64,000 bases of DNA from Bacillus sp. OV166 (GCF_900177675.1 NZ_FXWM01000001.1:6333001-6397000); one strand, 5' to 3'; shown: positions 1 to 8,475, counted from the stretch's first letter. Notes: generated by a model not told the origin, from the letters alone. Made by a program: numbers and translations.

Positions 1-133
1 CTAAAAGAATAATTCCAAATGAAGAACCGATAATATCAATTAATCTTTTTGTTAATAAGTATGATTTTCCGTCATTAACAAGTAACTTCTTTTTTTCAAA
101 ATAAGATACTTCTTGATTCGCCAGATTAGACAA
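1..133 (-). CDS. Sugar transferase, N-terminal fragment (undecaprenyl-phosphate glycosylphosphotransferase type)
   Basis: Only the first ~44 codons are present; the gene runs off the left edge. It reads from a TTG at 133 preceded by GGGG six bases upstream, with an in-frame stop just before it. The segment YLLTKRLIDIIGSSFGIILL is the typical entry of bacterial sugar transferases (WcaJ/EpsL type): a short polar lead, the KRLIDI signature, then a membrane helix. Such enzymes move a sugar phosphate to the lipid carrier and start exopolysaccharide repeat-unit synthesis. It follows galU on the same strand, which fits the last visible step of this operon. Family call is by motif and context only. 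Confidence 0.7.
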   Translation of the reverse strand, partial: MSNLANQEVSYFEKKKLLVNDGKSYLLTKRLIDIIGSSFGIILL

Positions 134-153
134 CCTTCACCCCTACCTTCTCT

Positions 154-1047
154 CTATAGCATTACTTTTTCTTTATCAAATGAAGAAACTAGATCTTTCA
201 AGTAATCAAGCATGTCATCATGGAGGTCTTCATGTTGCAAGGCAAATTCAATCGTAGTCTTAACAAAACCAAACTTTTCACCTACGTCATACCGTTTGCC
301 TTCAAAGTCATAAGCAAACACTCTTTGAATCTCATTTAGTCGTTGAATTGCATCTGTTAACTGAATCTCTCCACCTGCACCTTTTTCCTGACGGTCAAGG
401 AACATGAAGATCTCTGGTGTTAAAACGTAACGGCCCATAATCGCTAAGTTCGAAGGAGCTGTTCCTGGTTTTGGTTTTTCAACGAAGTTACTCACTTGGT
501 AACGACGGCCTTCTTGGTATGAAGGATCGATAATCCCATAACGGTGTGTTTCATTCTCAGCCACTTGCTGAACACCAATCACAGAAGAGAATGTTTCTTC
601 ATATTGATTAATTAATTGACGTAAGCAAGGTGTCTCGCTCTGAACAATATCATCACCTAATAGAACGGCAAACGGCTCATTGCCAATAAAGTTTCGCGCA
701 GACCAGACCGCATGTCCGAGTCCTTTCGGTTCTTTTTGACGGATATAATGGATATCCGCTAGATTCGTAGCGTACCGAACTCTTTCAAGTAGATCGTATT
801 TTTCTTTCTCGATTAAATTCTGTTCAAGCTCAATGGCATTATCAAAATGGTCTTCTATCGAACGTTTTCCTTTACCAGTTACAATGATAATATCCTCAAT
901 ACCTGCTGCAACCGCCTCTTCCACTATGTATTGAATAGTCGGCTTATCAACAATTGGTAACATTTCCTTTGGCATTGCTTTTGTTGCAGGCAAAAATCTT
1001 GTCCCTAGCCCTGCAGCTGGAATGATTGCTTTTCTTACTCTTTTCAT
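154..1047 (-). CDS. galU: UTP--glucose-1-phosphate uridylyltransferase
   Basis: Makes UDP-glucose from UTP and glucose-1-phosphate for exopolysaccharide and teichoic-acid glucosylation. The protein (297 aa from the ATG at 1047, close to the 292 aa of B. subtilis GtaB) opens with IIPAAGLGTRFLPATK, the nucleotide-binding loop, followed by KEMLPIVDKPTIQYIVEEA; VLLGDDIV and NFVEKPKP are further family motifs. The ATG is chosen because GGGGG lies eight bases upstream; a TTG 15 bases earlier overlaps that site. It lies downstream of a structured leader RNA and an intrinsic terminator, so expression from the upstream eps genes probably needs read-through. Confidence 0.96.
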   Translation of the reverse strand: MKRVRKAIIPAAGLGTRFLPATKAMPKEMLPIVDKPTIQYIVEEAVAAGIEDIIIVTGKGKRSIEDHFDNAIELEQNLIEKEKYDLLERVRYATNLADIHYIRQKEPKGLGHAVWSARNFIGNEPFAVLLGDDIVQSETPCLRQLINQYEETFSSVIGVQQVAENETHRYGIIDPSYQEGRRYQVSNFVEKPKPGTAPSNLAIMGRYVLTPEIFMFLDRQEKGAGGEIQLTDAIQRLNEIQRVFAYDFEGKRYDVGEKFGFVKTTIEFALQHEDLHDDMLDYLKDLVSSFDKEKVML

Positions 1048-1114
1048 CTTGTATACCCCCAAATAATATTTCGCTTACCTAAAAAACACTTTCACTAACT
1101 AAAGCACTATGGGC

Positions 1115-1178
1115 AAAAAATAAATACCTAATGGAATTGCAAGTGCTTTCACACTTAATCTTTCATTAGGTATTTATT
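1115..1178 (-). terminator. Intrinsic terminator between leader RNA and galU
   Basis: Fifteen-base perfect arms (1119-1133 and 1164-1178) with a 30-base loop; read on the minus strand the stem is followed by a run of T (complement of 1115-1120). It separates the tyrosine phosphatase and structured RNA from galU, in the position expected for a terminator acted on by an antitermination element. Confidence 0.75.
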
Positions 1179-1199
1179 GTTTTATTTAAATTGGGCATT

Positions 1200-1345
1200 T
1201 AACCCGGCCTCACATCATGCTTTTGACGACATGCGTCTAAGGTCCTCTGATGGACCCACAGCACAATCGAGTGCCCCCATCGATAACGGACAGGGAGCCT
1301 CGCCGATCAGGCATTTAAGCCTGATAAAGTTGTAAAATGACGATC
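1200..1345 (-). ncRNA. Structured intergenic RNA, candidate EAR (epsC-type) antitermination element
   Basis: Between the phosphatase gene and galU, inside the exopolysaccharide operon, the minus strand can form several consecutive hairpins: ATCAGGC/GCCTGAT at about 1314-1333, GCAC/GTGC near 1270, GGTCC/GGACC near 1240-1255, and GGG/CCC near 1200. Two of the loops share TTAAAT. The segment is more GC-rich than its flanks and has no credible ORF. In Bacillales the EAR RNA sits between the eps kinase genes and the first sugar gene and promotes read-through of distal terminators. Position and the terminator just downstream fit this; I cannot verify the EAR consensus by eye. Confidence 0.55.
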
Positions 1346-1371
1346 TGTTAACTCTCTTCTGCTAATTTTTG

Positions 1372-2145
1372 TTAAAATATTTTAAAGAATTTCTTCTTTT
1401 TTATGCGTTCAGGTACTTCTTTATAGACGTGACTTCCTTCAATCAAAAGTTCAGCATTCTCCTGGAAAAAATAAACCATGTCATTCCCGTACTTTGCTTG
1501 AATACTGTCAAATGCTTCTCTCATTTTAAACGTCCGGTTGCTCGTATTATGCGCATCCGATGCAATGAAGTGAGTTAGATTGGCTTCAATTAATTGCAAG
1601 GAAAAGCTTTTAATCTTCTTTCCAAAGTCCCCACAAACACTTGCAGCCGTGACTTGGGTTAATGCTCCCTTTTTCACAAGTTGATATAGAAGTTCTGGAC
1701 GTTCAATGATTTCCTGGTTCCGTTCCGGATGAACAATTACCGGAATTAGTCCCTTCGTTTGCAAATCATAAAACAACTTCTCCGTGTATCTCGGGACATG
1801 GCTAGACGAAAACTCTACCAATACATATTGCGTGCTATCGATTGGTAGGATTTCACCTGTTTCAAAACCTTCAACCATTTCCCCGTTTATCCGTGTTTCC
1901 TGACCAGGAAGTACGTTTAAATCAATCTTTTCTTCTAGTAAAACCTTATTTAAGTCTCTGACTCTATCAATAATTGTCTGTTTAGGATTTTCATAACGGT
2001 TGTTCAAATGATGTGGTGTTGCAACAATCGTATGAATCCCCTGTTCGGCAGCCTTCTTGGCCATTTCAATACTTTCCGACAAATCCCTTGCCCCGTCATC
2101 AATTCCAGGTAATATATGACTATGCAAATCAATCATTGGTCCCAC
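1372..2145 (-). CDS. Protein-tyrosine phosphatase of the CpsB/YwqE (PHP) family
   Basis: Metal-dependent phosphatase that dephosphorylates the tyrosine cluster of the neighbouring CpsD-type kinase and so tunes chain length and export of exopolysaccharide. Polymerase-and-histidinol-phosphatase motifs are present in order: DLHSHILPGIDDG near the N-terminus, ATPHH, HPERN and SDAHN, which supply the His/Asp metal ligands. Length 257 aa (254 for B. subtilis YwqE). The start is uncertain between GTG 2145 (with GGAAAG just upstream) and the ATG three codons later, which gives the family-like MIDLHSH start. It follows the kinase gene by 79 bases. Confidence 0.93.
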   Translation of the reverse strand: MGPMIDLHSHILPGIDDGARDLSESIEMAKKAAEQGIHTIVATPHHLNNRYENPKQTIIDRVRDLNKVLLEEKIDLNVLPGQETRINGEMVEGFETGEILPIDSTQYVLVEFSSSHVPRYTEKLFYDLQTKGLIPVIVHPERNQEIIERPELLYQLVKKGALTQVTAASVCGDFGKKIKSFSLQLIEANLTHFIASDAHNTSNRTFKMREAFDSIQAKYGNDMVYFFQENAELLIEGSHVYKEVPERIKKKKFFKIF

Positions 2146-2224
2146 ATTCTTTCCAATAAACTGTTATTTCCCGTCAACATTTTTAATAATAGCACTTGCG
2201 ATAGGAGAAATTTGTCGAAATTTG

Positions 2225-2926
2225 TTACTTCGCACCATAATAATAGTAATAATCTCCACTTTTTGCCTCTTTATGATTTAAGACAACACCAAGCAATTTG
2301 CTCTTTGCATTGGCAAGTAATTCTTTTGCCTTTTTCGCAGGTTCGATTTCTGTTTTCTCACTATACACAACCAGAATCGAACCGTCACACTGATTCGCAA
2401 GGATTTGCGGATCGGCTACCGCTAATAATGGTGGGGTATCGAAAATAATATATTCGAATTCAGCTTTTGCATCCTCAATAAATTGTTCCATTGATTTTGA
2501 GCTTAATAACTCAGCAGGATTGGGTGGAATCGGTCCACTCGTTAGGATATATAAATCCTGCTCCCCTGTTTCAAGCACCGTTTTTTCAAGTCCCCTTTGC
2601 TTTGTTAATACAGTCGTAAAACCAAATAAGTTATTTACACCAAAAGTATGATGAATCGTTGGCTTACGAAGGTCGGCATCAACAAGTAAAACTTTTTTAC
2701 CCAACTGCGCAAATGTAACCGCAAGATTGGCAGCAGTCGTTGACTTCCCTTCAGCAGGTCCTGAAGAAGTAACCATGATGGTTCTTATTTCTTGATCAAT
2801 CGAGGAATACTGGATATTTGTGCGAATCGTCCGGTATTGCTCCGAAATCGGTGACATTGGATCGATTGCCGTCACAAGCTTACGACATGCATCTTTACTG
2901 GTAAGTTTTTTCATTTTAAGAGCCAA
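2225..2926 (-). CDS. BY-kinase, CpsD/YwqD family
   Basis: Cytoplasmic bacterial tyrosine kinase of the exopolysaccharide chain-length complex; in this family autophosphorylation is activated by the CpsC partner. Visible motifs: Walker A in SGPAEGKSTTAANLA, Walker A' in VLLVDADLRKPTIH, Walker B in YIIFDTPP, and a C-terminal run of five tyrosines (DYYYYYGAK), the usual phosphorylation cluster. The TTG at 2926 is preferred because AGAGGTGA lies five bases upstream; a GTG at 2935 overlaps that site. It overlaps the end of the cpsC-like gene, typical of translational coupling. Confidence 0.94.
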   Translation of the reverse strand: MALKMKKLTSKDACRKLVTAIDPMSPISEQYRTIRTNIQYSSIDQEIRTIMVTSSGPAEGKSTTAANLAVTFAQLGKKVLLVDADLRKPTIHHTFGVNNLFGFTTVLTKQRGLEKTVLETGEQDLYILTSGPIPPNPAELLSSKSMEQFIEDAKAEFEYIIFDTPPLLAVADPQILANQCDGSILVVYSEKTEIEPAKKAKELLANAKSKLLGVVLNHKEAKSGDYYYYYGAK

Positions 2927-3665
2927 GTGTCTCACCTCTTACTGTTGATTTTCTAGTTCCACAACGTGCTGCCGCTTCTTCCATCTTTTGATCATCAATC
3001 GTTGCAATAACACCTAGGATTGGAAGTTCTAAGATTTTTTCAACATCTTGTTCGTTTTTAATCGTGTTATTAAAGTACTCAAGTAAGAATGAAAGTCCGA
3101 CACCTGCCATTAAACCAACAACGATCGCAATTGCGACATTTAATAATGGTCTTGGTTTGATTGGATCAGGATTTTCAGTGATATCCGCTTTCGCCAGGAT
3201 GCTGACATTGTCGACATTCATGATATTAGCAATCTCTTTTTTAAACACTTCCGCCGTTTTGTTAGCTATTTGTGTGGCAACTTCAGCATCAGGGTCCTGG
3301 ACTGACAAGTTAACAACTTGGGAATCCTTTTCACTGCCCACGGTAATCTTTTCTTTTAATTGTGCAGCTGTCATATTTAAATCAAGCTCTTTTGAAACCT
3401 TATCTAATATCACTGGACTTGTAATGATTACATTATAGGTGTTGATTAATTGAAGGTTTGTTTGAACTTCATTCGAGTTGTATACAGATTGTTCATTTTT
3501 CTTTTGATTCACAAGAATTTGTGTAGAAGCTTGGTAAATCGGGGTTAATAAAAAGTAACTAACCACTCCACTAATGATGGCAGCAACTAAGGTTATCGAC
3601 ACGATTAATAGCAATCGTTTTTTTAATGTTTCGAGCAGTTCTTTTAAACTAATTGTCTCTTCCAT
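2916..3665 (-). CDS. Polysaccharide co-polymerase / kinase activator, CpsC/YwqC (Wzz) family
   Basis: Membrane protein that sets polymer length and activates the CpsD-type kinase through its cytoplasmic tail. It has a short cytoplasmic N-terminus, a membrane helix at about 16-38, an extracellular Wzz domain with the ASTQILVNQKKNEQ type start, a second membrane helix at about 176-197, and a short tail ending in RKSTVRGETLGS. Length 249 aa fits YwqC. ATG 3665 has AGGAGG seven bases upstream. It is the first gene of the minus-strand operon. Confidence 0.94.
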   Translation of the reverse strand: MEETISLKELLETLKKRLLLIVSITLVAAIISGVVSYFLLTPIYQASTQILVNQKKNEQSVYNSNEVQTNLQLINTYNVIITSPVILDKVSKELDLNMTAAQLKEKITVGSEKDSQVVNLSVQDPDAEVATQIANKTAEVFKKEIANIMNVDNVSILAKADITENPDPIKPRPLLNVAIAIVVGLMAGVGLSFLLEYFNNTIKNEQDVEKILELPILGVIATIDDQKMEEAAARCGTRKSTVRGETLGS

Positions 3666-3701
3666 TTCGGCCTCCTAAAATTTCGATACAAAACGTTGTT
3701 A

Positions 3702-3707
3702 ATTATA
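3702..3707 (-). promoter_or_regulatory. Candidate -10 element for the exopolysaccharide operon
   Basis: On the minus strand a perfect TATAAT lies about 37 bases upstream of the cpsC-like start. No convincing TTGACA is seen at the right distance, so the promoter may be activator-dependent or the hexamer fortuitous in AT-rich DNA. Confidence 0.35.
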
Positions 3708-3906
3708 TCATAAATTGTCATGTTTTTTCTTTTTTTGTCTAATTAATTATTACTCTATCTATTAAACACCCTTTTTACAGAAATTTGAAGAGGAAGTTGC
3801 TATTTGGAATTTATTACACTTATAATAGCCAACTTCTATCCTTTAAAAGTGTTTTTGTAAAATTTGTAGATATAAATCAAAATTGGGCAAATTTTCAATT
3901 CCCATC

Positions 3907-3915
3907 TGCTATAAT
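3907..3915 (+). promoter_or_regulatory. Extended -10 promoter of the SGNH gene
   Basis: TGCTATAAT is a perfect extended -10 element. It lies 36 bases before the chosen start codon and shows that the longer in-frame ORF beginning at 3915 cannot be the true reading frame start. The -35 region is weak, as is common with extended -10 promoters. Confidence 0.65.
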
Positions 3916-3950
3916 TGTTATGCAATCTATTTTTGGGGGTATATATCGTT

Positions 3951-4748
3951 ATGCAGAAATTTTTAACGGCATTATTAGCCGTCGGATTCCTTATTACGCT
4001 CTATTTAGGTCAATCCCATTGGAACCAAGAACGGCAAGCATCAGCAAAAAATAAACCAGTTCATCAATCATCCACATCCAACATAGATGATCAAAACACT
4101 GAAGAACAAGAATTACTCAAGCTTACAAGTAATTGGCCTGCCAATGCAGTCCATCAATTTAAACAATCCTTAAAAGAGGACAAGCCATTTACGATTCTTT
4201 TTGCTGGTTCTCCAGCGATTGGTTCTGAGACGGATGGTTCTTTTCCGTTAATTAAAGAGAAGTTAGTAAAAGCATTTGGCGAGCGGCATATCAATGTAGA
4301 GCTCAAAACCTTTAACTTAACTTCCACTCAATTGCTTTATCAAAAGAAACAAGCGGAAATTGCAGCAGTGAATGCTGATTTAATTATATTTGAGCCGTTT
4401 ATTCAAAAGAATAATGGGGAAGTACTCATCAAAGATACCTTACAAAATACTTCTAAAATTATTGATGACGTCCAGGCGAACAAACCGGAAACAGCATTTA
4501 TCCTGCAGCCAGCCTTCCCGCTTTATCAAGCTGAAATCTACCCACGTCAGGTAGCCGAGCTAAAAAAGTATGCACAGGAAAACAAACTTACCTATCTCGA
4601 CCATTGGACAGCCTGGCCTGATCCAACTACTGCCGCGATGAAAGACTATCTGCAACCAGACATGAGTGCCCCAAGTGAACAAGGGTACCACGTGTGGAGT
4701 GAGTACATACTGAATTTCTTAACTAACAGTAAGAGCGAATCTGAATAA
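3951..4748 (+). CDS. SGNH/GDSL-like hydrolase, membrane-anchored
   Basis: Predicted extracytoplasmic esterase-fold protein of 265 aa. The N-terminus MQKFLTALLAVGFLITLYLG is an uncleaved signal or anchor helix. The SGNH block I is FAGSPAIGSE, with the serine after the glycine as likely nucleophile; a C-terminal GYHVWSEY supplies the block V histidine. The ATG at 3951 follows GGGGG and lies downstream of the extended -10. The gene is divergent from the exopolysaccharide operon, so a role in polymer acyl-group removal is possible but is inference. Confidence 0.72.
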   Translation: MQKFLTALLAVGFLITLYLGQSHWNQERQASAKNKPVHQSSTSNIDDQNTEEQELLKLTSNWPANAVHQFKQSLKEDKPFTILFAGSPAIGSETDGSFPLIKEKLVKAFGERHINVELKTFNLTSTQLLYQKKQAEIAAVNADLIIFEPFIQKNNGEVLIKDTLQNTSKIIDDVQANKPETAFILQPAFPLYQAEIYPRQVAELKKYAQENKLTYLDHWTAWPDPTTAAMKDYLQPDMSAPSEQGYHVWSEYILNFLTNSKSESE

Positions 4749-4764
4749 TGATTCGCTTTTTTTT
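4734..4764 (+). terminator. Terminator of the SGNH gene
   Basis: AGCGAATC (4734) and GATTCGCT (4750) form an 8-bp stem followed by eight T; it overlaps the last codons of the gene. Confidence 0.9.
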
Positions 4765-4908
4765 AATTCATATGACCTTAAGGTTAAAAGATTTACTAGC
4801 CAAACTAATCCAATCAAAATGGAATACGGTTTATAATCTGAAAACGTTATCAACGTTAACAACTATATAATAGTAGAAACTAGGATTTTTATCCTTTCCT
4901 ACCATTAA

Positions 4909-4942
4909 AAAGGGCTGTCGAATTTTGCTTCGACAGCCCTTT
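4909..4942. terminator. Bidirectional hairpin terminator
   Basis: Fourteen-base perfect arms (4909-4922, 4929-4942) with a six-base loop. It sits just after the stop of the minus-strand 51-aa gene, with T-rich sequence on that side. Confidence 0.8.
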
Positions 4943-4956
4943 GTTTATATATATGA

Positions 4957-5112
4957 TTAGACAGCCATCAAGTTTTTCAGGTCTGCTGCTAAGTCTGCGA
5001 TTAGTTTTTCTGGGGTGATGCCATTCTCGTTTTTGCCCGTTTCGTATGCCCTTCTCACGATCTCTGAGAAATTTGCAACACTCGAGATATTCGTTTCTGC
5101 CGTACGATCCAC
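4957..5112 (-). CDS. Small conserved-looking protein, 51 aa, unknown function
   Basis: A GTG-initiated frame with AAGGAGG nine bases upstream and its own terminator directly downstream, so expression is well supported. The product begins MDRTAETNISSVANFSEIV and continues with an amphipathic, Leu/Ala-rich C-terminal helix (DLAADLKNLMAV). There is no signal peptide or membrane segment. I do not recognise the family; it might be a small regulatory or spore-associated peptide. Confidence 0.6.
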   Translation of the reverse strand: MDRTAETNISSVANFSEIVRRAYETGKNENGITPEKLIADLAADLKNLMAV

Positions 5113-5194
5113 CTTTCTTTTCCTCCTTTAGTTTATTCTAATTCCCAATTCTACTAGAATATCAGAAAAGTGTAAATGTATTTCCAACGAATCT

Positions 5195-5211
5195 TGTAAA
5201 TAATGTGTGAA
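5195..5211 (+). promoter_or_regulatory. WalR-like box upstream of LysM hydrolase gene
   Basis: TGTAAA-N5-TGTGAA resembles the WalR (YycF) site TGTWAH-N5-TGTWAH with one deviation. It lies about 210 bases before the start, further than usual, so it could be non-functional. WalR controls LysM/NlpC autolysins in B. subtilis. Confidence 0.35.
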
Positions 5212-5420
5212 TCTTGTAAAAATTTGTTGATAGATGGTTGAATCTGATAGAGGGATTATACAATGGTCTAGGCGAATGGTGAGAGATTAATAGTTTGATA
5301 ATTCCGTAAATATGCAGTTTTTACAATAAAATCAGGAAAGTTTTACAATATTTACTCCGAAATACTAGCAAACTATGGTAAAATTAATATAAATGTGCAG
5401 AAAAAGAGGTGATTTGCTAG

Positions 5421-5885
5421 ATGAAGAAAACCATTGTTCGCGCCTTATCGACAGCTGCCCTGCTTTCGACTGTTTTTGCAGGAACTGCCCTGGCCGATAC
5501 ATACAAGGTCCAAAAAGGCGATAGCTTATCGAAAATCGCTCAAGAATACCATACGAGTGTCAAAGATATAAAATCAGCAAACGGATTGAAATCGGATTTT
5601 ATCTCGGTCAATCAAATGCTCAAGATTACGGTCGCTAGCAAAACGACTCAAGCTTCACAGCCAGCCACTTACACCGTTGTAAATGGTGATGCCTTGATCA
5701 AGATTGCCAACCGTTTTCATGTGACCGTTGGTGAACTAAAGCTATGGAACAAACTTGATACGACGATTATTCATGTCGGGCAAAAGCTCACGGTGGCAGC
5801 TCCTAAACAGACAGTGACCGCAGCAAAACCAGCTCCGAAGCCGACGACGACAACCACAAAGCCGAAAACAGTTGCAGACAACTAG
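5421..5885 (+). CDS. LysM cell-wall hydrolase, N-terminal part (frameshifted gene)
   Basis: Signal peptide (cleavage after TALA) and two LysM repeats, YKVQKGDSLSKIAQEY and YTVVNGDALIKIANRF, then a Thr/Pro/Lys linker that runs into TAG at 5883. The protein would bind peptidoglycan but lacks a catalytic domain. The missing remainder, two more LysM domains plus NlpC/P60, follows in the +1 frame with a 14-base overlap, so this is the front half of one LytE/LytF/CwlS-like D,L-endopeptidase of about 420 aa. RBS GAGGTGATTTGCTAG precedes the ATG. The break is either a real mutation or a sequencing error. Confidence 0.85.
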   Translation: MKKTIVRALSTAALLSTVFAGTALADTYKVQKGDSLSKIAQEYHTSVKDIKSANGLKSDFISVNQMLKITVASKTTQASQPATYTVVNGDALIKIANRFHVTVGELKLWNKLDTTIIHVGQKLTVAAPKQTVTAAKPAPKPTTTTTKPKTVADN

Positions 5886-6681
5886 AGCAGCTACTAGTGT
5901 TTATACCGTCAAAAGCGGTGACTATCTTGGCAAAATTGCTGGGAATTATAAAACAACGGTAAGCCAATTGAAGTCACTTAACAAACTAAAATCTGACATG
6001 ATTTATGTAGGCCAAAAGATTAAGGTTCCAGCGCAGAAGGCTCCAGCTGCACCTGTGAAACCTGCAACACCGAAGCCGCCAGTGACAACCACACCGCCGA
6101 AAACACCGGCTACTCCACCACCTGTTGTACAGACGGAAGTGAAGGATTATATCGTTAAAAGCGGGGATACGCTTGGGGGAATCGCCGGGGACTACCAGCT
6201 TACCGTCAAGGAATTAAAGGCGCTCAATAAACTAAGCTCTGATCGACTTTATGTCGGCCAAAAGCTGAAGGTTCCTTCGACTGCAACTGGGCCGAAGACG
6301 GAACTAACGGTTGACTCAGATTTCGCGGCGAAGATGATCGCGAGTGCCAAGAAACTAATCGGTGTTCCATATGTTTGGGGCGGCAGTACTCCGGCTGGCT
6401 TTGACTGCAGCGGGTTTGTTTATTATGCTGCCAAGCAAGCAGGGATGGATATTGGACGTTATTCTGCTGCAGGCTTCTATGACCGTACTTATTATGTCAA
6501 TTCGCCAAAGCCGGGCGACATTGTCTTTTTTGAAAATACATATAAAAAAGGGATTTCCCATCTAGGAATTTACCTCGGCAACAACCAATTCATCCACGCC
6601 AATGATTCAGGTGTGATGATTTCCAATATGCAAAGCCCGTATTACCAAGCCCACTTTGCGAGTTTTAAGCGTTTCTACTAA
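5872..6681 (+). CDS. LysM-NlpC/P60 endopeptidase, C-terminal part (frameshifted gene)
   Basis: Continues the preceding gene in another frame: LysM repeats YTVKSGDYLGKIAGNY and YIVKSGDTLGGIAGDY joined by Pro/Lys linkers, then an NlpC/P60 peptidase domain from about residue 155. The catalytic Cys is in GFDCSGFVYYA, the His in ISHLGIYLG, and a third polar site in FIHAND. The domain cleaves the D-Glu to diamino-acid bond of stem peptides. The TTG at 5872 has no good ribosome site and no signal peptide follows, so alone this part would not be exported. Confidence 0.85.
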   Translation: MQTTRAATSVYTVKSGDYLGKIAGNYKTTVSQLKSLNKLKSDMIYVGQKIKVPAQKAPAAPVKPATPKPPVTTTPPKTPATPPPVVQTEVKDYIVKSGDTLGGIAGDYQLTVKELKALNKLSSDRLYVGQKLKVPSTATGPKTELTVDSDFAAKMIASAKKLIGVPYVWGGSTPAGFDCSGFVYYAAKQAGMDIGRYSAAGFYDRTYYVNSPKPGDIVFFENTYKKGISHLGIYLGNNQFIHANDSGVMISNMQSPYYQAHFASFKRFY

Positions 6682-6804
6682 AAAATAGTGGTAAGACTAG
6701 TCTAAAAATTATTATCGGAATGTTTTTATGTTAATTGCATACTTATAAAACGATAGTCAATTATTCTAGTTTTTATCATTATTTTTTAGGGGGGCACACG
6801 TTTA

Positions 6805-7155
6805 ATGGAATGGTATTTAAAAGTTTTAAAGAATTATGTAGGCTTTTCAGGCAGAGCAAGACGGAAGGAATATTGGATGTTTGTTCTCTTCAATATGATT
6901 GCCATGATTATCCTAGCCGTTATAGATAACGTCTTAGGTATCTACCCATTATTATATGGTCTCTATTCATTGGCCGTCCTGTTACCATCTCTAGCTGTTA
7001 CGATTCGCAGGCTGCACGATGCCGGCAAAAGCGGCGCATGGATTTTAATTAGCTTGGTTCCTTTGGTTGGTGCGATTGTCCTACTTATCTTTACCTGCTC
7101 GGATAGCCAAGCCGATGATAACCAATATGGGCCAAATCCTAAAGCTACGTTTTAG
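6805..7155 (+). CDS. DUF805 family membrane protein
   Basis: 116 aa with the DUF805 layout: a cytoplasmic N-terminal motif YVGFSGRARRKEYW, then membrane segments at about 27-45, 50-70 and 84-103, with the conserved RRLHDAGKSG loop between. The ATG follows GGGGGG at eight bases and a terminator follows the stop. The molecular role of this family is unknown. No operon partner is apparent. Confidence 0.93.
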   Translation: MEWYLKVLKNYVGFSGRARRKEYWMFVLFNMIAMIILAVIDNVLGIYPLLYGLYSLAVLLPSLAVTIRRLHDAGKSGAWILISLVPLVGAIVLLIFTCSDSQADDNQYGPNPKATF

Positions 7156-7162
7156 ATTTTTT

Positions 7163-7190
7163 AACCGCCTTTTTATGTAGGGCGGTTTTT
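7163..7190 (+). terminator. Terminator of the DUF805 gene
   Basis: AACCGCC / GGCGGTT stem with T run. The sequence resembles the terminators at 8476 and near 15290, part of a dispersed repeat family. Confidence 0.88.
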
Positions 7191-7324
7191 GTTTTGGGGG
7201 CATGAAATTTATTCCATATTATATATAAAAATAATGCCCAAAGTTTCAAAAAAAAAGTAAGTATAAATCCAATAATAGTTCATACTTTTGCTGAATTGGT
7301 AAATAATATCCAAGAGGTGACAGC

Positions 7325-8329
7325 ATGGAAAAGGATAATCTAAAACTCACATCTTCCGAAATAGGGACTTTATGGGGAGAGTATGTCAATGGAACAGCCG
7401 TGGATACGATCAATAGATATATGGTGACTATTATTGAGGACGCGGCAATCAAAGCCATTTTTGAGGATGCAATCGAGACTTTCGCAAAGCAAAAGAATCA
7501 AATGGTTACCTTTTTAGAAAACGAGGGATTTCCAGTTCCGATTGGATTTACTGAATTGGATCTCTTTAAAGGGAAACAGCGGTTGTTCACGGATATATTT
7601 TGCCTCAATTATTTACATATCATGACATTACATGGTTTGCTCGGACATTCCACTTCATTAGGCGTCTCTGTAAGAAAGGATTTACGGTATTTTTACGACG
7701 CGTGTGATAATGACGGGAAAAGAATGTATCATCTAACGATTGAGTTATTGCTTGAGAAAGGAAATTTTCAGCGAGACCCTTTATTTTATCCAGCTAAAAA
7801 CCCTGAATATGTGTCCAGCAACGATTTCATGGATGGATTTTTCGGAAAGGGTCGAACGTTATCAGCGACAGAAATCATCAGTATTTCTTTCAATCTTAAA
7901 AAGAGTATTATGGCAAAAACTCTTTCCATCGCATTCAGTCAGGTCGCACAAACAAAGGAAGTAAGGAAATTTTTAGAGGAAGCCGAAAAAGTTGCGGACC
8001 AACAAATAAAAACCTTTTCAAAAATTATGCAAACGGATAATTTACCTGCTCCGAAGTCATGGGAAACAGAAGTAACGGATTCAACCGACTCTCCTTTTTC
8101 CGATAGGTTAATGTTGTATCATATCGGTTTCTTGTTTCAAGCAGCTCAAAACTATCACGGAACAGGTTTAGCATCTGCCATGCGAACAGACCTTGTCGCT
8201 GCATATGAGACGACCATTCTAAAAAATCTTATGGTAACGAAGAAATGGTTTAATATTATGGTCCAAAATAAATGGCTCGAACAACCGCCTCTTGCTCCAA
8301 ATCGAAAAGAAATTGCACAAGAAAAATAG
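7325..8329 (+). CDS. DUF3231 family protein (two tandem domains)
   Basis: 334 aa, the usual size for proteins with two DUF3231 helical-bundle units (about 10-160 and 180-320). Both halves carry the SE-hydrophobic-W/N-LTSSEIGTLW type start and His/Asp/Glu-rich four-helix segments that resemble ferritin-like bundles. No signal peptide. The ATG follows AAGAGGTGACAGC. Members are widespread in spore formers and some are reported as sporulation-linked, but the biochemical function is unknown. It appears monocistronic. Confidence 0.9.
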   Translation: MEKDNLKLTSSEIGTLWGEYVNGTAVDTINRYMVTIIEDAAIKAIFEDAIETFAKQKNQMVTFLENEGFPVPIGFTELDLFKGKQRLFTDIFCLNYLHIMTLHGLLGHSTSLGVSVRKDLRYFYDACDNDGKRMYHLTIELLLEKGNFQRDPLFYPAKNPEYVSSNDFMDGFFGKGRTLSATEIISISFNLKKSIMAKTLSIAFSQVAQTKEVRKFLEEAEKVADQQIKTFSKIMQTDNLPAPKSWETEVTDSTDSPFSDRLMLYHIGFLFQAAQNYHGTGLASAMRTDLVAAYETTILKNLMVTKKWFNIMVQNKWLEQPPLAPNRKEIAQEK

Positions 8330-8475
8330 TAAGTTGTGCCTGTCACGGCCCGAATAATCTTGATTCACAAGTTGTTCCACAAGCTAACCTACAAAGACAA
8401 CTGAGGCAACTGGTGACGAAAGGCGCTAAGCTAATTGACAATTTTTGTAACCCACACATATAAGACCTGTTTTTT

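Noticed and set aside
5860..5890. Programmed frameshift in the LysM hydrolase
   Set aside because: No slippery heptamer or downstream structure is seen; mutation or sequencing error is simpler.
8389..8433. Possible second riboswitch (GACGAAAGGCGCTAAGCTA)
   Set aside because: It has a slight likeness to GEMM blocks, but GCAAACC, the GAAA-capped stem and the receptor are not all present; kept only as part of a repeat.
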